From: Bacillus sp. MYb209
GTDB lineage: Bacteria > Bacillota > Bacilli > Bacillales > Bacillaceae_G
Length of the DNA: 64,000 nt
Reading direction: 5' to 3'
Assembly: GCF_002975175.1 (NCBI RefSeq)
Contig: NZ_PCNZ01000008.1
Location: 91,885 to 155,884, forward strand
Both the position numbers and the translations under genes were made by a program. Under the pieces are notes generated by a model. It saw only the letters and a list, made by a program, of their open reading frames with translations. It had not been told where the DNA came from and did not search any database. Numbering within the stretch: position 1 is the stretch's first letter; every line of letters starts with the position of its first letter. Positions 54,357-63,076 of the stretch are shown here, piece by piece.

Positions 54357-56117
54357 ATGAATTATAGAAAACTTGCTAGTGCTTTCGTCACATTCGGTCT
54401 TCTTTGTCCTTTATCAACAGAAGCTATTCACGCTCAAGAATTAGATAAAAATGAAGTAAAAGTTGAAATTGCTCAGCCTGGTTTAACAATCGGGAAATTA
54501 ACACAACCTCAAAATGATACGAAAGAGAATATTGCTAAAAAATATTTAAAAGGTGAGGTAAACGGGGCTAAAGCTCAACAAGAGCAAGTCACTACTGAAA
54601 AAAACGTAGATTTTCAACCTACAAATAAAGAAACAAAAGAAAATCAAACCGAAGTACGCCTTGCACAAACGTACAAAAACTATAAAGTATATGGTCAAGA
54701 TCTCATTGTAAAAGTAGATAAAAATGGAGTAATTACAACTGTTAGTGGTAAAGTTGTCCAAAATTTAGACCAACAACCTAATCTTACTATAACAAATTTT
54801 TTGTCGAAAAATGAAGTAAAATCTAAATTACGCAATACACTTCAAATTCCAAGTGATGCGACAGAAACAGAATTTTCTAGCGAAACGGTAGTTTATAAGA
54901 AAAAAGATGGCTACTATACATACGCAACGATCCTTACATTTACGTATGAAAACAATGAACAAATTATAAATGGAAATGCCATCATGGACCTACAAAATGG
55001 TGAAGTACTTTTCCAAGAAAAGTTCATTAAAAATAAAGAGAATAAAACTATTAATCAAGTAACATCACCTAGTCTTTCCCTAGCTAAAGAGCAAGGAACT
55101 GGGAAAAATGCCTTACAAGAAAATGTATTATTTAATATCGCAAAAGGTACTGACGGAAAATTTTATTTAGCTGATTTATCCCGTGGAAATGGTATTTATA
55201 TTTATAACGCAAACTATGCTGATTCTCTTGGTGGCGATAGCCAAGCCGGTTATCCAGGGACACTTATTTCAAGCAACACTTCGAGCTTTGCAGATAAAGA
55301 AGCAGCTGGTGTTATGAAAAATATGAGTGATATTTACGACTATTTTAAGAAAGAACATAATCTAAAAAGTTATGATAATAAAGATTCGAAAGTTGTTGCT
55401 AGCGTCCACGGATTCGATTCTACCGAAGTTAGTGATGGTGTAAAAGAAAACTATGTAAATGCATTTTGGCATCCAGCTTGGAATCAAATGGTCTTTGGCG
55501 ATGGTCTAAACGGGAAATTAACCTCCGCTCTTGATGTAACAGCCCATGAATTTGGACATGCTGTATTTAGTGGTACGACGAAAAATAAAATTGTGCGATA
55601 TCCAAGTGCTGAAACATCTGCACTAAATGAAGGTTTAGCAGACTTCTGGGGTACACAAATAGAATATTACGTAAAGAAAGATAAAGGAAATTGGATTATG
55701 GGCGATACGTTAGGCGGCCTAACAATTCGTGACATCCCAAGGGAAATTGGTGACGGTGGCAACAAACTATATACAAACTTACAAGATTTCTATAATGACG
55801 GAAATGATCAAGAGTCGCACGTAAATTCTGGTATCATTAGTCACGTATTATATCAATTAGCTGAGGGTAAGACATACAACGGGATTGCTGTTCAAAAACA
55901 AGGCAATGAAAAAGTAAGTAAAGTTGTTATGCGTGCATTGCAAAACTACGCAACTTCAGCAGAAGATTTTGAATCACTTCAATCCCACATTGTACAGGCT
56001 GCAAAAGATTTATATGGCAATACAACATCGACAGAATTCGAAAAGGCTTTCCAAGCACATGGATATAAAGCACTAGCAAAAATTAGTAAAGTAGTAGAAG
56101 TACAACAAGGAAAATAA
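54357..56117 (+). CDS. nprB: Secreted neutral metalloprotease (M4, thermolysin family)
   Basis: 586 residues: signal peptide about 1-26 (ending in IHAQ), propeptide to about 260, then the M4 catalytic domain. Zinc site HEFGH at about 397-401 with third ligand Glu about 425 in ALNEGLADFWG, and the His of HVNSGIISH. The HExxH-to-Glu distance is four residues longer than in thermolysin. The PlcR box upstream and the divergent plcR put it in the PlcR regulon; gene name by position and family. Ribosome site AGGAGTG. Confidence 0.92.
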   Translation: MNYRKLASAFVTFGLLCPLSTEAIHAQELDKNEVKVEIAQPGLTIGKLTQPQNDTKENIAKKYLKGEVNGAKAQQEQVTTEKNVDFQPTNKETKENQTEVRLAQTYKNYKVYGQDLIVKVDKNGVITTVSGKVVQNLDQQPNLTITNFLSKNEVKSKLRNTLQIPSDATETEFSSETVVYKKKDGYYTYATILTFTYENNEQIINGNAIMDLQNGEVLFQEKFIKNKENKTINQVTSPSLSLAKEQGTGKNALQENVLFNIAKGTDGKFYLADLSRGNGIYIYNANYADSLGGDSQAGYPGTLISSNTSSFADKEAAGVMKNMSDIYDYFKKEHNLKSYDNKDSKVVASVHGFDSTEVSDGVKENYVNAFWHPAWNQMVFGDGLNGKLTSALDVTAHEFGHAVFSGTTKNKIVRYPSAETSALNEGLADFWGTQIEYYVKKDKGNWIMGDTLGGLTIRDIPREIGDGGNKLYTNLQDFYNDGNDQESHVNSGIISHVLYQLAEGKTYNGIAVQKQGNEKVSKVVMRALQNYATSAEDFESLQSHIVQAAKDLYGNTTSTEFEKAFQAHGYKALAKISKVVEVQQGK

Positions 56118-56119
56118 GC

Positions 56120-56157
56120 AAAAAAGAAGTTTACCGATTATAGGTAAACTTCTTTTT
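56120..56157. terminator. Bidirectional terminator of the protease gene and the response regulator gene
   Basis: AGAAGTTTACC and GGTAAACTTCT around GATTATA, with A and T runs. It lies 3 bases after the protease stop and touches the regulator gene. Confidence 0.9.
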
Positions 56158-56759
56158 CATATCCATCCCTTTTCTTCCGCAATTGTAATTGCCTCAATTC
56201 TATTTTTTGCATCGAGCTTCGTTAATACTTCAGAAATGTAATTACGAACTGTGCCAGGTGAAAGATAAAGTGCCTTCGCAATTTCATTTGCAGTCTTTCC
56301 TTCTTTCGCAAGTAACAGCACTTCTTTTTCGCGATCCGATAACGGATTCTGCTCTTGCCATAAGCCAAACATTAACTCTTGAGAAATCTCTCGTTTCCCT
56401 TTCATTACGTTACGAATTGCCGAAGCTAAATCCTCACTCGGACTATCTTTCAATAAATATCCGTGCACACCAGCTTTCATTGCCCTTTCAAAATAGCCCG
56501 GTCGTGCAAATGTTGTTAAAATCATTACTTTACAAGATGATTTTTCTTTCTTTAACGTTTCAGCAACATCTAAACCACTTTGAATCGGCATTTCAATATC
56601 CATAATACTTATATCTGGCTCTAACGATTCAATTAACTTTAAGGCCTCTTCACCGTTCGCCGCTTGCCCAACTACTTCAATATCATCTTCTAGATCAAGC
56701 AGGGCTCCTAATGCACCACGAAGCATCCGTTGATCTTCTGCAATAATAATTCGAATCAT
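56157..56759 (-). CDS. NarL/LuxR-type response regulator
   Basis: 200 residues: receiver domain about 1-120 with phospho-Asp in PDISIMDIEMPIQSG (about 53) and Lys in YLLKDSPSE, and a LuxR helix-turn-helix about 138-195 (LSDREKEVLLLAKEGKTANE). It overlaps the kinase gene by 4 bases. With the kinase and ABC genes it resembles B. subtilis yvfRSTU; DesR-like. It probably activates its own exporter operon. Confidence 0.92.
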   Translation of the reverse strand: MIRIIIAEDQRMLRGALGALLDLEDDIEVVGQAANGEEALKLIESLEPDISIMDIEMPIQSGLDVAETLKKEKSSCKVMILTTFARPGYFERAMKAGVHGYLLKDSPSEDLASAIRNVMKGKREISQELMFGLWQEQNPLSDREKEVLLLAKEGKTANEIAKALYLSPGTVRNYISEVLTKLDAKNRIEAITIAEEKGWI

Positions 56760-57883
56760 GCCCTCACCTCATCTTTTCCCGTTCTAATTACAATTGGAAC
56801 TTTCACTGTTAACAGCGTCCCCGGATTAATCGTATCTAGCTCCACTAGACCGTCAATTAAGGCAATTCGTTCCTTCATACCACGAATGCCGTTTCCATCA
56901 TGATTTTGCTCCTCTAAACTGATACCATTATCTTCTACTTTTAAAATCAATTCACCTTGTGATTCTAATATAGAAACAATGCACACCGTCGCCTTACTAT
57001 GCTTCACGACATTCGTAACAGCTTCACGTAAACACATACCTAAAATATTTTGCTCAATTGGTGATAACGAACTAGAATTAGCTTCCTGTTTTACTTCTAA
57101 TTCAATATTGGCTGCTTGCAAAATCGCTTTTATTTGCTCAAGCTCTTCTTCTACTGTAATCATACGCATATCAGAAATTAACTCTCTCAACTGTTTTAAA
57201 GCCGTACGAGATGTTTGTGTAATTTCCTTCGCCTCCATACTTGCACGCTCTGGATTTTTCACAATTAACTTCTCCACGAGCTGACTTTTTAAAGTAATAA
57301 GAGATAACGTATGCCCTAACGTATCATGAAGATCTCTTGCAATTCGCTGCCGTTCTTCGCGCTTTACTAAATCTTTAATTTGTTCATTTGCTTCGTTCAA
57401 TTGATTCCTTAACATCTTTTTTTGATTGAAATTTCGCATTCCAAATGGTGTAAGTAGCATTAAAATAAACATTGGAACTATATTCACTAAACTCGTAACT
57501 GTTAGTTGATCAATATTTACAAATATAAAAGCTCCAAGCATTACAACTAACAAACCTAGTAACACACGAAATACTTTCTTACTTGGCGTAAATCCCATCG
57601 CACTCGCCGTGAAATATCCAAAAAGTATCATGAAAGGATTATAAAATAAAGCAAATAAAAAGGTTAGTAACATTTGAATACATGCCCATAAAATGAACGT
57701 CTTTTGAACGAAATAAAGTTGGCGGTATGTGACGATGAAAACCATCAACATACCGATGCCAATTACAAGCTTCCACCCTGATACTTGCGTTAAATTATAA
57801 ATTGGAAATAACAGATACACGAGCCACATATACGGGAAGAACCCCATATGTTTCGGAAAAATCTCAAACTTCTTCTCTATCAT
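56756..57883 (-). CDS. Sensor histidine kinase (HisKA_3 type)
   Basis: 375 residues. Several membrane helices in about 1-165, then a HisKA_3 dimerisation helix with the phospho-His in ERQRIARDLHDTLGHTLSLI (His about 188), and the ATPase domain REAVTNVVKHSKA, VEDNGISLEEQ, GNGIRGMKERI. The DesK/YvfT group of thin membrane sensors. Overlaps its regulator gene by 4 bases and starts 1 base after the permease stop. The signal is unknown, perhaps cell-envelope or membrane state. Confidence 0.92.
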   Translation of the reverse strand: MIEKKFEIFPKHMGFFPYMWLVYLLFPIYNLTQVSGWKLVIGIGMLMVFIVTYRQLYFVQKTFILWACIQMLLTFLFALFYNPFMILFGYFTASAMGFTPSKKVFRVLLGLLVVMLGAFIFVNIDQLTVTSLVNIVPMFILMLLTPFGMRNFNQKKMLRNQLNEANEQIKDLVKREERQRIARDLHDTLGHTLSLITLKSQLVEKLIVKNPERASMEAKEITQTSRTALKQLRELISDMRMITVEEELEQIKAILQAANIELEVKQEANSSSLSPIEQNILGMCLREAVTNVVKHSKATVCIVSILESQGELILKVEDNGISLEEQNHDGNGIRGMKERIALIDGLVELDTINPGTLLTVKVPIVIRTGKDEVRA

Positions 57884-58618
57884 TTATACCGCTTCCTGTC
57901 TTTTTCTTATATATATTGATACTACAACAAATATAAGGAAATAACCTCCTAGTACCGCGATATTTTCCCATCCAATTGATTTTCCAGCTACAATATCCCA
58001 TGCCCCGCTACCAAAATGATATGTTGGTGTCCATTCTCCAATAGTTCTTAATACTTTTGGGAATACTTCAATTGGCATCCATAATCCGCCAACTACAGCT
58101 AAGCTCATATTTAAAATATTAGCCAGGCCAGCAGCTGCATCCGCCTTTTTGATTGAACCTATTACTGTTCCGAGTGCTAAAAATGGTGTCACGCCTAATA
58201 ATAACCATAATCCGGCACCAATCCATTGACCTACTGTTAACTCGACATTATTAATTAATATTCCTGCCATAAAAATAACTAAGATTGAAAAAGCATTCAC
58301 TACTGTTTGAGCAATAATCTTTGCTGCTAAATATGCTCCCTCTGGAAGTGGTGTAATTTTTAAAAGATGTGTCCATCCTTGCCCTTTTTCCTGAGAAAGT
58401 CTCACACCGAAACTAAAAAGTGCAGTCCCTACAATACTGAAAGTCGCCATTGAAATTAAATAATGAGCTTTCCAAGCATCTCCGTTTTGTGGGACTTGAA
58501 TAACATTTGTGAAAATGTAGTAAAACATAACTGGCATTAATAATGAGAAAAAGATAAATAATTTATTACGGAACGTACGTAAAACCTCTATTTTACATTG
58601 CATCCATAATGCTCTCAT
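57884..58618 (-). CDS. ABC-2 type transporter permease
   Basis: 244 residues, six membrane helices and the ABC-2 pattern (GALFSFGVRLSQEKGQGWTH, ANILNMSLAVVGGLWMPIEVFP cited in part). Overlaps the ATPase gene by 4 bases. Probably exports a peptide or lipid-like substrate. Matches yvfS in layout; the substrate is not known. Confidence 0.88.
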   Translation of the reverse strand: MRALWMQCKIEVLRTFRNKLFIFFSLLMPVMFYYIFTNVIQVPQNGDAWKAHYLISMATFSIVGTALFSFGVRLSQEKGQGWTHLLKITPLPEGAYLAAKIIAQTVVNAFSILVIFMAGILINNVELTVGQWIGAGLWLLLGVTPFLALGTVIGSIKKADAAAGLANILNMSLAVVGGLWMPIEVFPKVLRTIGEWTPTYHFGSGAWDIVAGKSIGWENIAVLGGYFLIFVVVSIYIRKRQEAV

Positions 58619-59517
58619 GCGATTTCCCCCTTCTGATTTGCGACAAACTGTTCAAATGCTTCATCGAGACTTCCACGTTCAACTGAAATATCTGTTACAG
58701 GTAAGTTTTTTTGATAAATTGCTTGTAACGTGGCATCAGTATCCTCCGTTGTTAAAATAAACCGCCCCTCATTTGACTGTACTTCTGTTACATTCGGCAA
58801 TTCCTTTAGCAAACCCATAGGGATATTTTCTTTCGAATAAAACGAGATCGTTTTTCGAGAAATCGTCGCTTTCATTTCATCTGGCGTACCATCTGCGATG
58901 ATCTTTCCGTTCGCAAATAATAAAATCCGATCCGCTAAAGCATCTGCCTCTTCTAAATAGTGCGTCGTTAAAATAATCGTTTTCCCTTCACTTGCTAATT
59001 TTCTAATCGTTTCCCAAAATGTTTTTCGTGACGTAATATCCATTCCAACTGTTGGTTCATCTAAAAATAATAAATCTGGATTTCCTGCAAGTGCGAGTGC
59101 AAAATTTAACCTTCTCTTTTGACCACCTGATAACTTTTCACATCTTTGCTTTCTCTCTGATTCTAAATTTGATAACTGAAGTAATGTTTCTTTCGCTACT
59201 GGATTCGTATAATAACTACGGAATAACTCAATTGCCTCTTCTACCGTGATACTATCAATCACGCTTACTTCTTGCAGCATCGCACCAAGGCTATTACGAA
59301 CATCTCTATGCTTCGGACTTTTTCCAAATATAGAGACATTCCCTTCTGTCGGATCTTTTAACCCGAGCATCATCGAAATTGTCGTTGTTTTCCCCGCACC
59401 ATTCGGGCCGAGTAATGCTACTATTTGCCCTTTATTTACATGAAATGAAACATTATTTACTGCTTTTTTATGTTTAAATGTTTTAGAAACACCATTTACT
59501 TCAATAATCTTTTCCAT
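58615..59517 (-). CDS. ABC transporter ATP-binding protein
   Basis: 300 residues. Walker A LLGPNGAGKTTTISMMLG (about 34-51), signature LSGGQKRRLNFALALAGN, Walker B DLLFLDEPTVGMD, H-loop ILTTHYLEEADALADR. Export type (DRI family). First gene of the four-gene ABC, permease, kinase, regulator unit. Confidence 0.94.
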   Translation of the reverse strand: MEKIIEVNGVSKTFKHKKAVNNVSFHVNKGQIVALLGPNGAGKTTTISMMLGLKDPTEGNVSIFGKSPKHRDVRNSLGAMLQEVSVIDSITVEEAIELFRSYYTNPVAKETLLQLSNLESERKQRCEKLSGGQKRRLNFALALAGNPDLLFLDEPTVGMDITSRKTFWETIRKLASEGKTIILTTHYLEEADALADRILLFANGKIIADGTPDEMKATISRKTISFYSKENIPMGLLKELPNVTEVQSNEGRFILTTEDTDATLQAIYQKNLPVTDISVERGSLDEAFEQFVANQKGEIA

Positions 59518-59722
59518 CTCTCCACCCCCGCTGTTTCTTATATTTACATTGTATGCGCTGGAAAAGTCAGGAAACAGTATGATGCGTCATGACATCAATA
59601 TGACAATTGTCATGTATTCTTTATGAGAGGAATCAACCCGCATACCGCACGCGAGTAGCAGTACAAAAATAAACATGATACAATCGGATAAGACATATAT
59701 TCGAGGAAGGACAGTGGTTTTC

Positions 59723-60469
59723 ATGATTATTCGTAATGAACAAGATTTAGAAGGTTTACGAAAAATCGGCCGCATCGTTGCACTTGCACGCGAAGAAATG
59801 AAAAAACAAGCGAAGCCAGGTATGACAACGAAAGAGCTTGATTTAATTGGTAAAAAAGTATTAGACGAGAACGGTGCTATTTCAGCGCCTGAAAAAGAAT
59901 ATAAATTCCCAGGTGTAACTTGCATTAGTGTAAACGAAGAAGTTGCTCACGGCATTCCAAGCGATCGCGTATTAAAAGAAGGCGATTTAGTAAACGTAGA
60001 CGTATCGGCAGCACTTGACGGCTATTATGCAGATACAGGTATCTCATTTGTTCTTGGCGACGATGAAGAAAAAGAAAAACTTTGCCAAGCAGCAGTAGAC
60101 TCATTTTGGGAAGCAATGAAAAAAGTAAAAGCTGGCTCAAAACAAAATCAAATTGGTCGTGCTGTTTCTAACTTTGCACATAAAAGTGGATATAACGTTA
60201 TTCAAAACTTAACTGGTCACGGCATTGGTCTTAGCTTACACGAAGCCCCAAATCACATCTTAAGCTACTATGATCCAATGGATAATGCACTTCTAAAAGA
60301 CGGCCTTGTTATCGCTGTAGAACCATTCATCTCTATGAAAGCTGATCATATTATTGAGCGCGGTGACGATGGTTGGACATTCGTTACACCAGATAAGAGC
60401 CTTGTTGCACAATGTGAACATACAGTTGTTGTAACACGCGGTGAACCGATTATCTTAACAGAAATATAA
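59723..60469 (+). CDS. map: Methionine aminopeptidase
   Basis: 248 residues, type I, removing initiator Met. Metal ligands: Asp in VDVSAALDGYYADTGISF (two), His in LTGHGIGLSLHEAPNH, Glu in VIAVEPFISM and Glu in AQCEHTVVVT. The longer frame extends 16 codons upstream; I chose MIIRNEQDLEG as the family start. The N-terminal (MIIRNEQDLEGLRKIGRIV) matches the group's second, stand-alone map rather than the ribosomal operon copy. A decayed relative lies at 62590-62895. Confidence 0.93.
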   Translation: MIIRNEQDLEGLRKIGRIVALAREEMKKQAKPGMTTKELDLIGKKVLDENGAISAPEKEYKFPGVTCISVNEEVAHGIPSDRVLKEGDLVNVDVSAALDGYYADTGISFVLGDDEEKEKLCQAAVDSFWEAMKKVKAGSKQNQIGRAVSNFAHKSGYNVIQNLTGHGIGLSLHEAPNHILSYYDPMDNALLKDGLVIAVEPFISMKADHIIERGDDGWTFVTPDKSLVAQCEHTVVVTRGEPIILTEI

Positions 60470-60470
60470 T

Positions 60471-60517
60471 AAAAAACAGCCGTTTTGTAGATTCCTTCTA
60501 CTAAGCGGCTGTTTTTT
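60471..60517 (+). terminator. Terminator of map
   Basis: AAAACAGCCG pairs with CGGCTGTTTT, with a second stem TTGTAG / CTACTAA, then a T run. Two bases past the stop. Confidence 0.9.
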
Positions 60518-60550
60518 ATTATTTTTAGGTATGTAAAAGCTTATATAAAT

Positions 60551-60582
60551 AAAAAGGTGATGCATCAAAGTATCACCTTTTT
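60551..60582. other. Hairpin in the map-aminopeptidase spacer
   Basis: AAAAAGGTGAT(GC) and (GT)ATCACCTTTTT around ATCAAA, with T after. Looks like a second terminator for either strand. Confidence 0.7.
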
Positions 60583-60590
60583 AACGGGGT

Positions 60591-60629
60591 GAGGCTGTCC
60601 AAAAGTACGGAAAACTCTTGAACAGCCTC
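60591..60629. repeat. Imperfect inverted repeat GAGGCTGTCC / ACAGCCTC
   Basis: Arms of 16 bases with two mismatches: GAGGCTGTCCAAAAGT and ACTCTTGAACAGCCTC. The motif GAGGCTGTCCAAAAGT resembles the ends of several insertion sequences, so this may be a solo IS-end footprint. The rest of 60630-60850 shows no gene; a 38-codon open stretch from about 60648 has no start. Confidence 0.5.
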
Positions 60630-60854
60630 GTATTTTCATATGGATGCCTTACATATATCACTGATGATAATTATGAAATGCGGAAACATAGTTACCATCA
60701 CATGATTCAAACAAAAGAAAAGAAACCCTATAACGGATCCCTTTTCCCCACATAATCTAAAGTTTGGGTACACTAGATTCATGCAATGTAGGAGCCTTCA
60801 GAATAGAAAGCGATCCTTCATTTAAAATGATAGCATACATATCTAAGCTGAAAA

Positions 60855-60870
60855 TATGCAAATATGCATA
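60855..60870. promoter_or_regulatory. PlcR box upstream of the M28 aminopeptidase
   Basis: TATGCAAATATGCATA matches the PlcR consensus at every position, 120 bases upstream of the start codon. It places the gene in the PlcR regulon. Confidence 0.92.
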
Positions 60871-60989
60871 TAGCGTTTTTTATTTCTCAACATCCAATTA
60901 TTGAAAATTCAGATATATAAAGATAAAATAAAGTCGTTATCCGTCTTCTTTTGTCAGTCAGAGAGAATAGAAGAATGGGAGAGGAAAAA

Positions 60990-62387
60990 ATGAGAAAATC
61001 GCTGAAACAAAAAATAGTAAGCTCCTTGCTTGCTGTATCACTCGCCGTTAGCTTAGCTCCAATCGGGCAAGCAAAAGCTGATTCCACTTCAGAAATTACA
61101 CAGACCCCACCTATTACAAAACAAGTTGATGCAAACCGCGCCATCGAGCATATCCGTTTCTTATCCGAAACAATCGGTCCCCGTCCAGGTGGTACAAAAT
61201 CAGAAGAATGGGCTTCTCGCTATGTTGGTATGAATCTTAAATCAATGGGATATGAAGTAGAGTATCAGCCCTTTCAAGTGCCGGATCAATACGTTGGATT
61301 TATCGAATCAACATTAGGGACAAAGCGTAATTGGCAAGCTGGTGCTGCTCCCAATGCACTAATTTCTACAGAAGCTGTTACAGCTCCGCTTATCTTTGTT
61401 CAAGGTGGTACAAAATTGGACGATATTCCAAATGAGGTAAACGGAAAAATTGTTTTATTCGAAAGAGGTACAACAGTAGCAGATTATAATAAGCAAGTTG
61501 AAAATGCTGTTAGCAAAGGGGCAAAAGGTGTTCTTTTATACAGCTTAATTGGCGGACGCGGAAACTATGGACAAACTTTCAATCCTCGCTTAACTAAAAA
61601 ACAGTCTATCCCTGTCTTCGGTCTAGCTTATGCTCAAGGAAATGCATTTAAAGAAGAAATCGCTAAAAAAGAGACAACAATTCTTTCCCTAAAAGCGAGA
61701 CATGAATCTAATTTAACATCCTTAAATGTCATCGCAAAAAAGAAACCAAAAAATAGTACAGGTAATGACAAGGCTGTCGTTGTAAGTTCACACTACGATA
61801 GTGTCGTTGGAGCACCTGGAGCAAACGATAATGCCTCTGGAACGGGATTAGTATTAGAACTGGCTCGCACTTTTCAAAATGTAGAAACTGATAAAGAAAT
61901 TCGTTTTATTGCTTTTGGTTCTGAGGAAACTGGCTTACTTGGCTCTGATTATTATGTTAATAGTCTGTCCCAAAAAGAACGCGACCGAATTTTAGGTGTC
62001 TTTAACGCAGACATGGTTGCAACAAATTATGATAAAGCAAAGAATTTATACGCTATGACTCCTGACGGTTCCACGAACTTTGTAACAGATGCCGCTTTAC
62101 AAGCAGGTAAACAATTAAATAATGATCTCGTTCTTCAAGGAAAATTTGGCTCTAGTGATCACGTACCATTTGCTGAAGTTGGTATTCCTTCTGCACTATT
62201 TATTTGGATGGGCGTAGATAGTTGGAATCCATTAATCTATCATATCGAAAAGGTATATCATACACCTCAAGATAATGTATTTGAGAATATTTCACCAGAA
62301 CGTATGAAAATGGCATTAGAGGTCATTGGTACAGGCGTCTATAATAGCCTTCAACCTACCGTGAAAACAGGACAAAAAGCTGCTTAA
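60990..62387 (+). CDS. Secreted M28-family aminopeptidase
   Basis: 465 residues from the ATG at 60990 (GGAGAGG five bases upstream); an open frame starts 13 codons earlier. Signal peptide about 1-30 (SLAPIGQAKADS). PA domain about 120-240, then the zinc peptidase: HYDSVVGAPGANDNASGTGL (His and bridging Asp), GSEETGLLGSDYY (Glu pair), NADMVATNYDK (Asp) and the last His in VYHTPQDNVF. It frees N-terminal residues from peptides, feeding on the neutral protease's products; both are PlcR-box genes. Similar in type to B. subtilis YwaD. Confidence 0.93.
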   Translation: MRKSLKQKIVSSLLAVSLAVSLAPIGQAKADSTSEITQTPPITKQVDANRAIEHIRFLSETIGPRPGGTKSEEWASRYVGMNLKSMGYEVEYQPFQVPDQYVGFIESTLGTKRNWQAGAAPNALISTEAVTAPLIFVQGGTKLDDIPNEVNGKIVLFERGTTVADYNKQVENAVSKGAKGVLLYSLIGGRGNYGQTFNPRLTKKQSIPVFGLAYAQGNAFKEEIAKKETTILSLKARHESNLTSLNVIAKKKPKNSTGNDKAVVVSSHYDSVVGAPGANDNASGTGLVLELARTFQNVETDKEIRFIAFGSEETGLLGSDYYVNSLSQKERDRILGVFNADMVATNYDKAKNLYAMTPDGSTNFVTDAALQAGKQLNNDLVLQGKFGSSDHVPFAEVGIPSALFIWMGVDSWNPLIYHIEKVYHTPQDNVFENISPERMKMALEVIGTGVYNSLQPTVKTGQKAA

Positions 62388-62397
62388 TACTATTTCA

Positions 62398-62425
62398 AGC
62401 CACCGATTAATCGGTGGCTGTTTAT
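62398..62425 (+). terminator. Terminator of the M28 aminopeptidase
   Basis: AGCCACCGATT and AATCGGTGGCT, a perfect 11-base stem, then GTTTATT. Eleven bases past the stop. Confidence 0.88.
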
Positions 62426-62439
62426 TGAGAAAAAATAAA

Positions 62440-62455
62440 TATGCATAAAAGCATA
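62440..62455. promoter_or_regulatory. PlcR-box-like site upstream of the decayed gene
   Basis: TATGCATAAAAGCATA has one difference from the PlcR consensus (A where T is expected at position 11). It lies about 140 bases before the pseudogene ATG. Confidence 0.5.
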
Positions 62456-62553
62456 TTTATTACATGGTATTATCGTGTATAATTAAAATTGTAATATATA
62501 AATAAAAAACATATTTATTGCATAGCATTATCATGTAGAATAAAAATTGTAAT
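62452..62553 (+). repeat. Direct repeat of about 44 bp in a promoter region
   Basis: CATATTTATT-CATGGTATTATCG (62452-62495) and CATATTTATTGCATAGCATT (62510-62553) are copies with a 58-base period. Both contain a TATAAT-like or TAGAAT sequence, so they may duplicate a promoter region of the relic gene. Confidence 0.7.
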
Positions 62554-62589
62554 AATATTGATTACATCTAATAAAGAGGTTTTTCAATT

Positions 62590-62895
62590 ATGAAAAAATT
62601 ATTCTTGCAGTTGTGTGAACTTTAACTTGAATTTCAGGAATTAATGCTTTTATTCCTGAAATAAACGTTGCAGCAGCTACTCAAGAACAAAGCTTTCCAA
62701 AATACTATTTCTAAATTAGCCATAAAAATGGCTATGCATTCATCTAAAACTTAATGGAACATGGTCATTGACCTTAAATTACATGAGATAGGACACCACA
62801 TTCTAAGCCTATGATAATAGACTTCTTAAAAGCAGCTTTATTATCGCTTTAGAGCCGCTTATCTCTATGAAAGCTGACCATATTATTGGGCCGTT
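62590..62895 (+). pseudogene. Decayed secreted gene with a methionine aminopeptidase-like 3' part
   Basis: ATG AAA AAA with an AAAGAGG site 10 bases upstream begins a signal-peptide-like start, but the frame stops after 11 codons. Another frame reads GINAFIPEINVAAATQEQ. From 62712 to about 62890 the DNA matches map at about 60170-60360: HKNGY, NLxEHG, LHE, RLLKS and the block ISMKADHII (62861-62891), with scattered stops and a 10-base or so deletion. It is a broken relative of map. Confidence 0.7.
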
Positions 62896-63076
62896 GATTG
62901 AGTCCAACTTGAAACTGTTCTCTTTTTTCTATAAAAAAACCCTTCAGGTTGCATTCTTCCCTTCACTTTATCGTGAAGTTTTTGAATACTTACCTAAAGG
63001 GCGTAATATCAATAGTAATTTTTCAACTTGTCTGCTACTCAGATTACGGTTTAATCAATAATCTAAAGCTTTTTTA

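Noticed and set aside
60591-60629. Insertion sequence
   Set aside because: IS-end-like motif only; no transposase remains nearby and both arms are adjacent, so only a footprint or chance hairpin can be claimed.
60640-60760. Short open stretch (about 38 codons) reading TDDNYEMRKHSYHHMIQT
   Set aside because: No start codon with a ribosome site and no recognisable family; could be a gene fragment but support is too weak.
62452-62553. CRISPR-like direct repeats
   Set aside because: Only two copies of 44 bp without spacers or cas genes; no CRISPR array anywhere in the window.
62867-63061. 64-codon frame past the aminopeptidase relic
   Set aside because: Starts within the decayed map-like block and runs into unrelated AT-rich sequence without a ribosome site.
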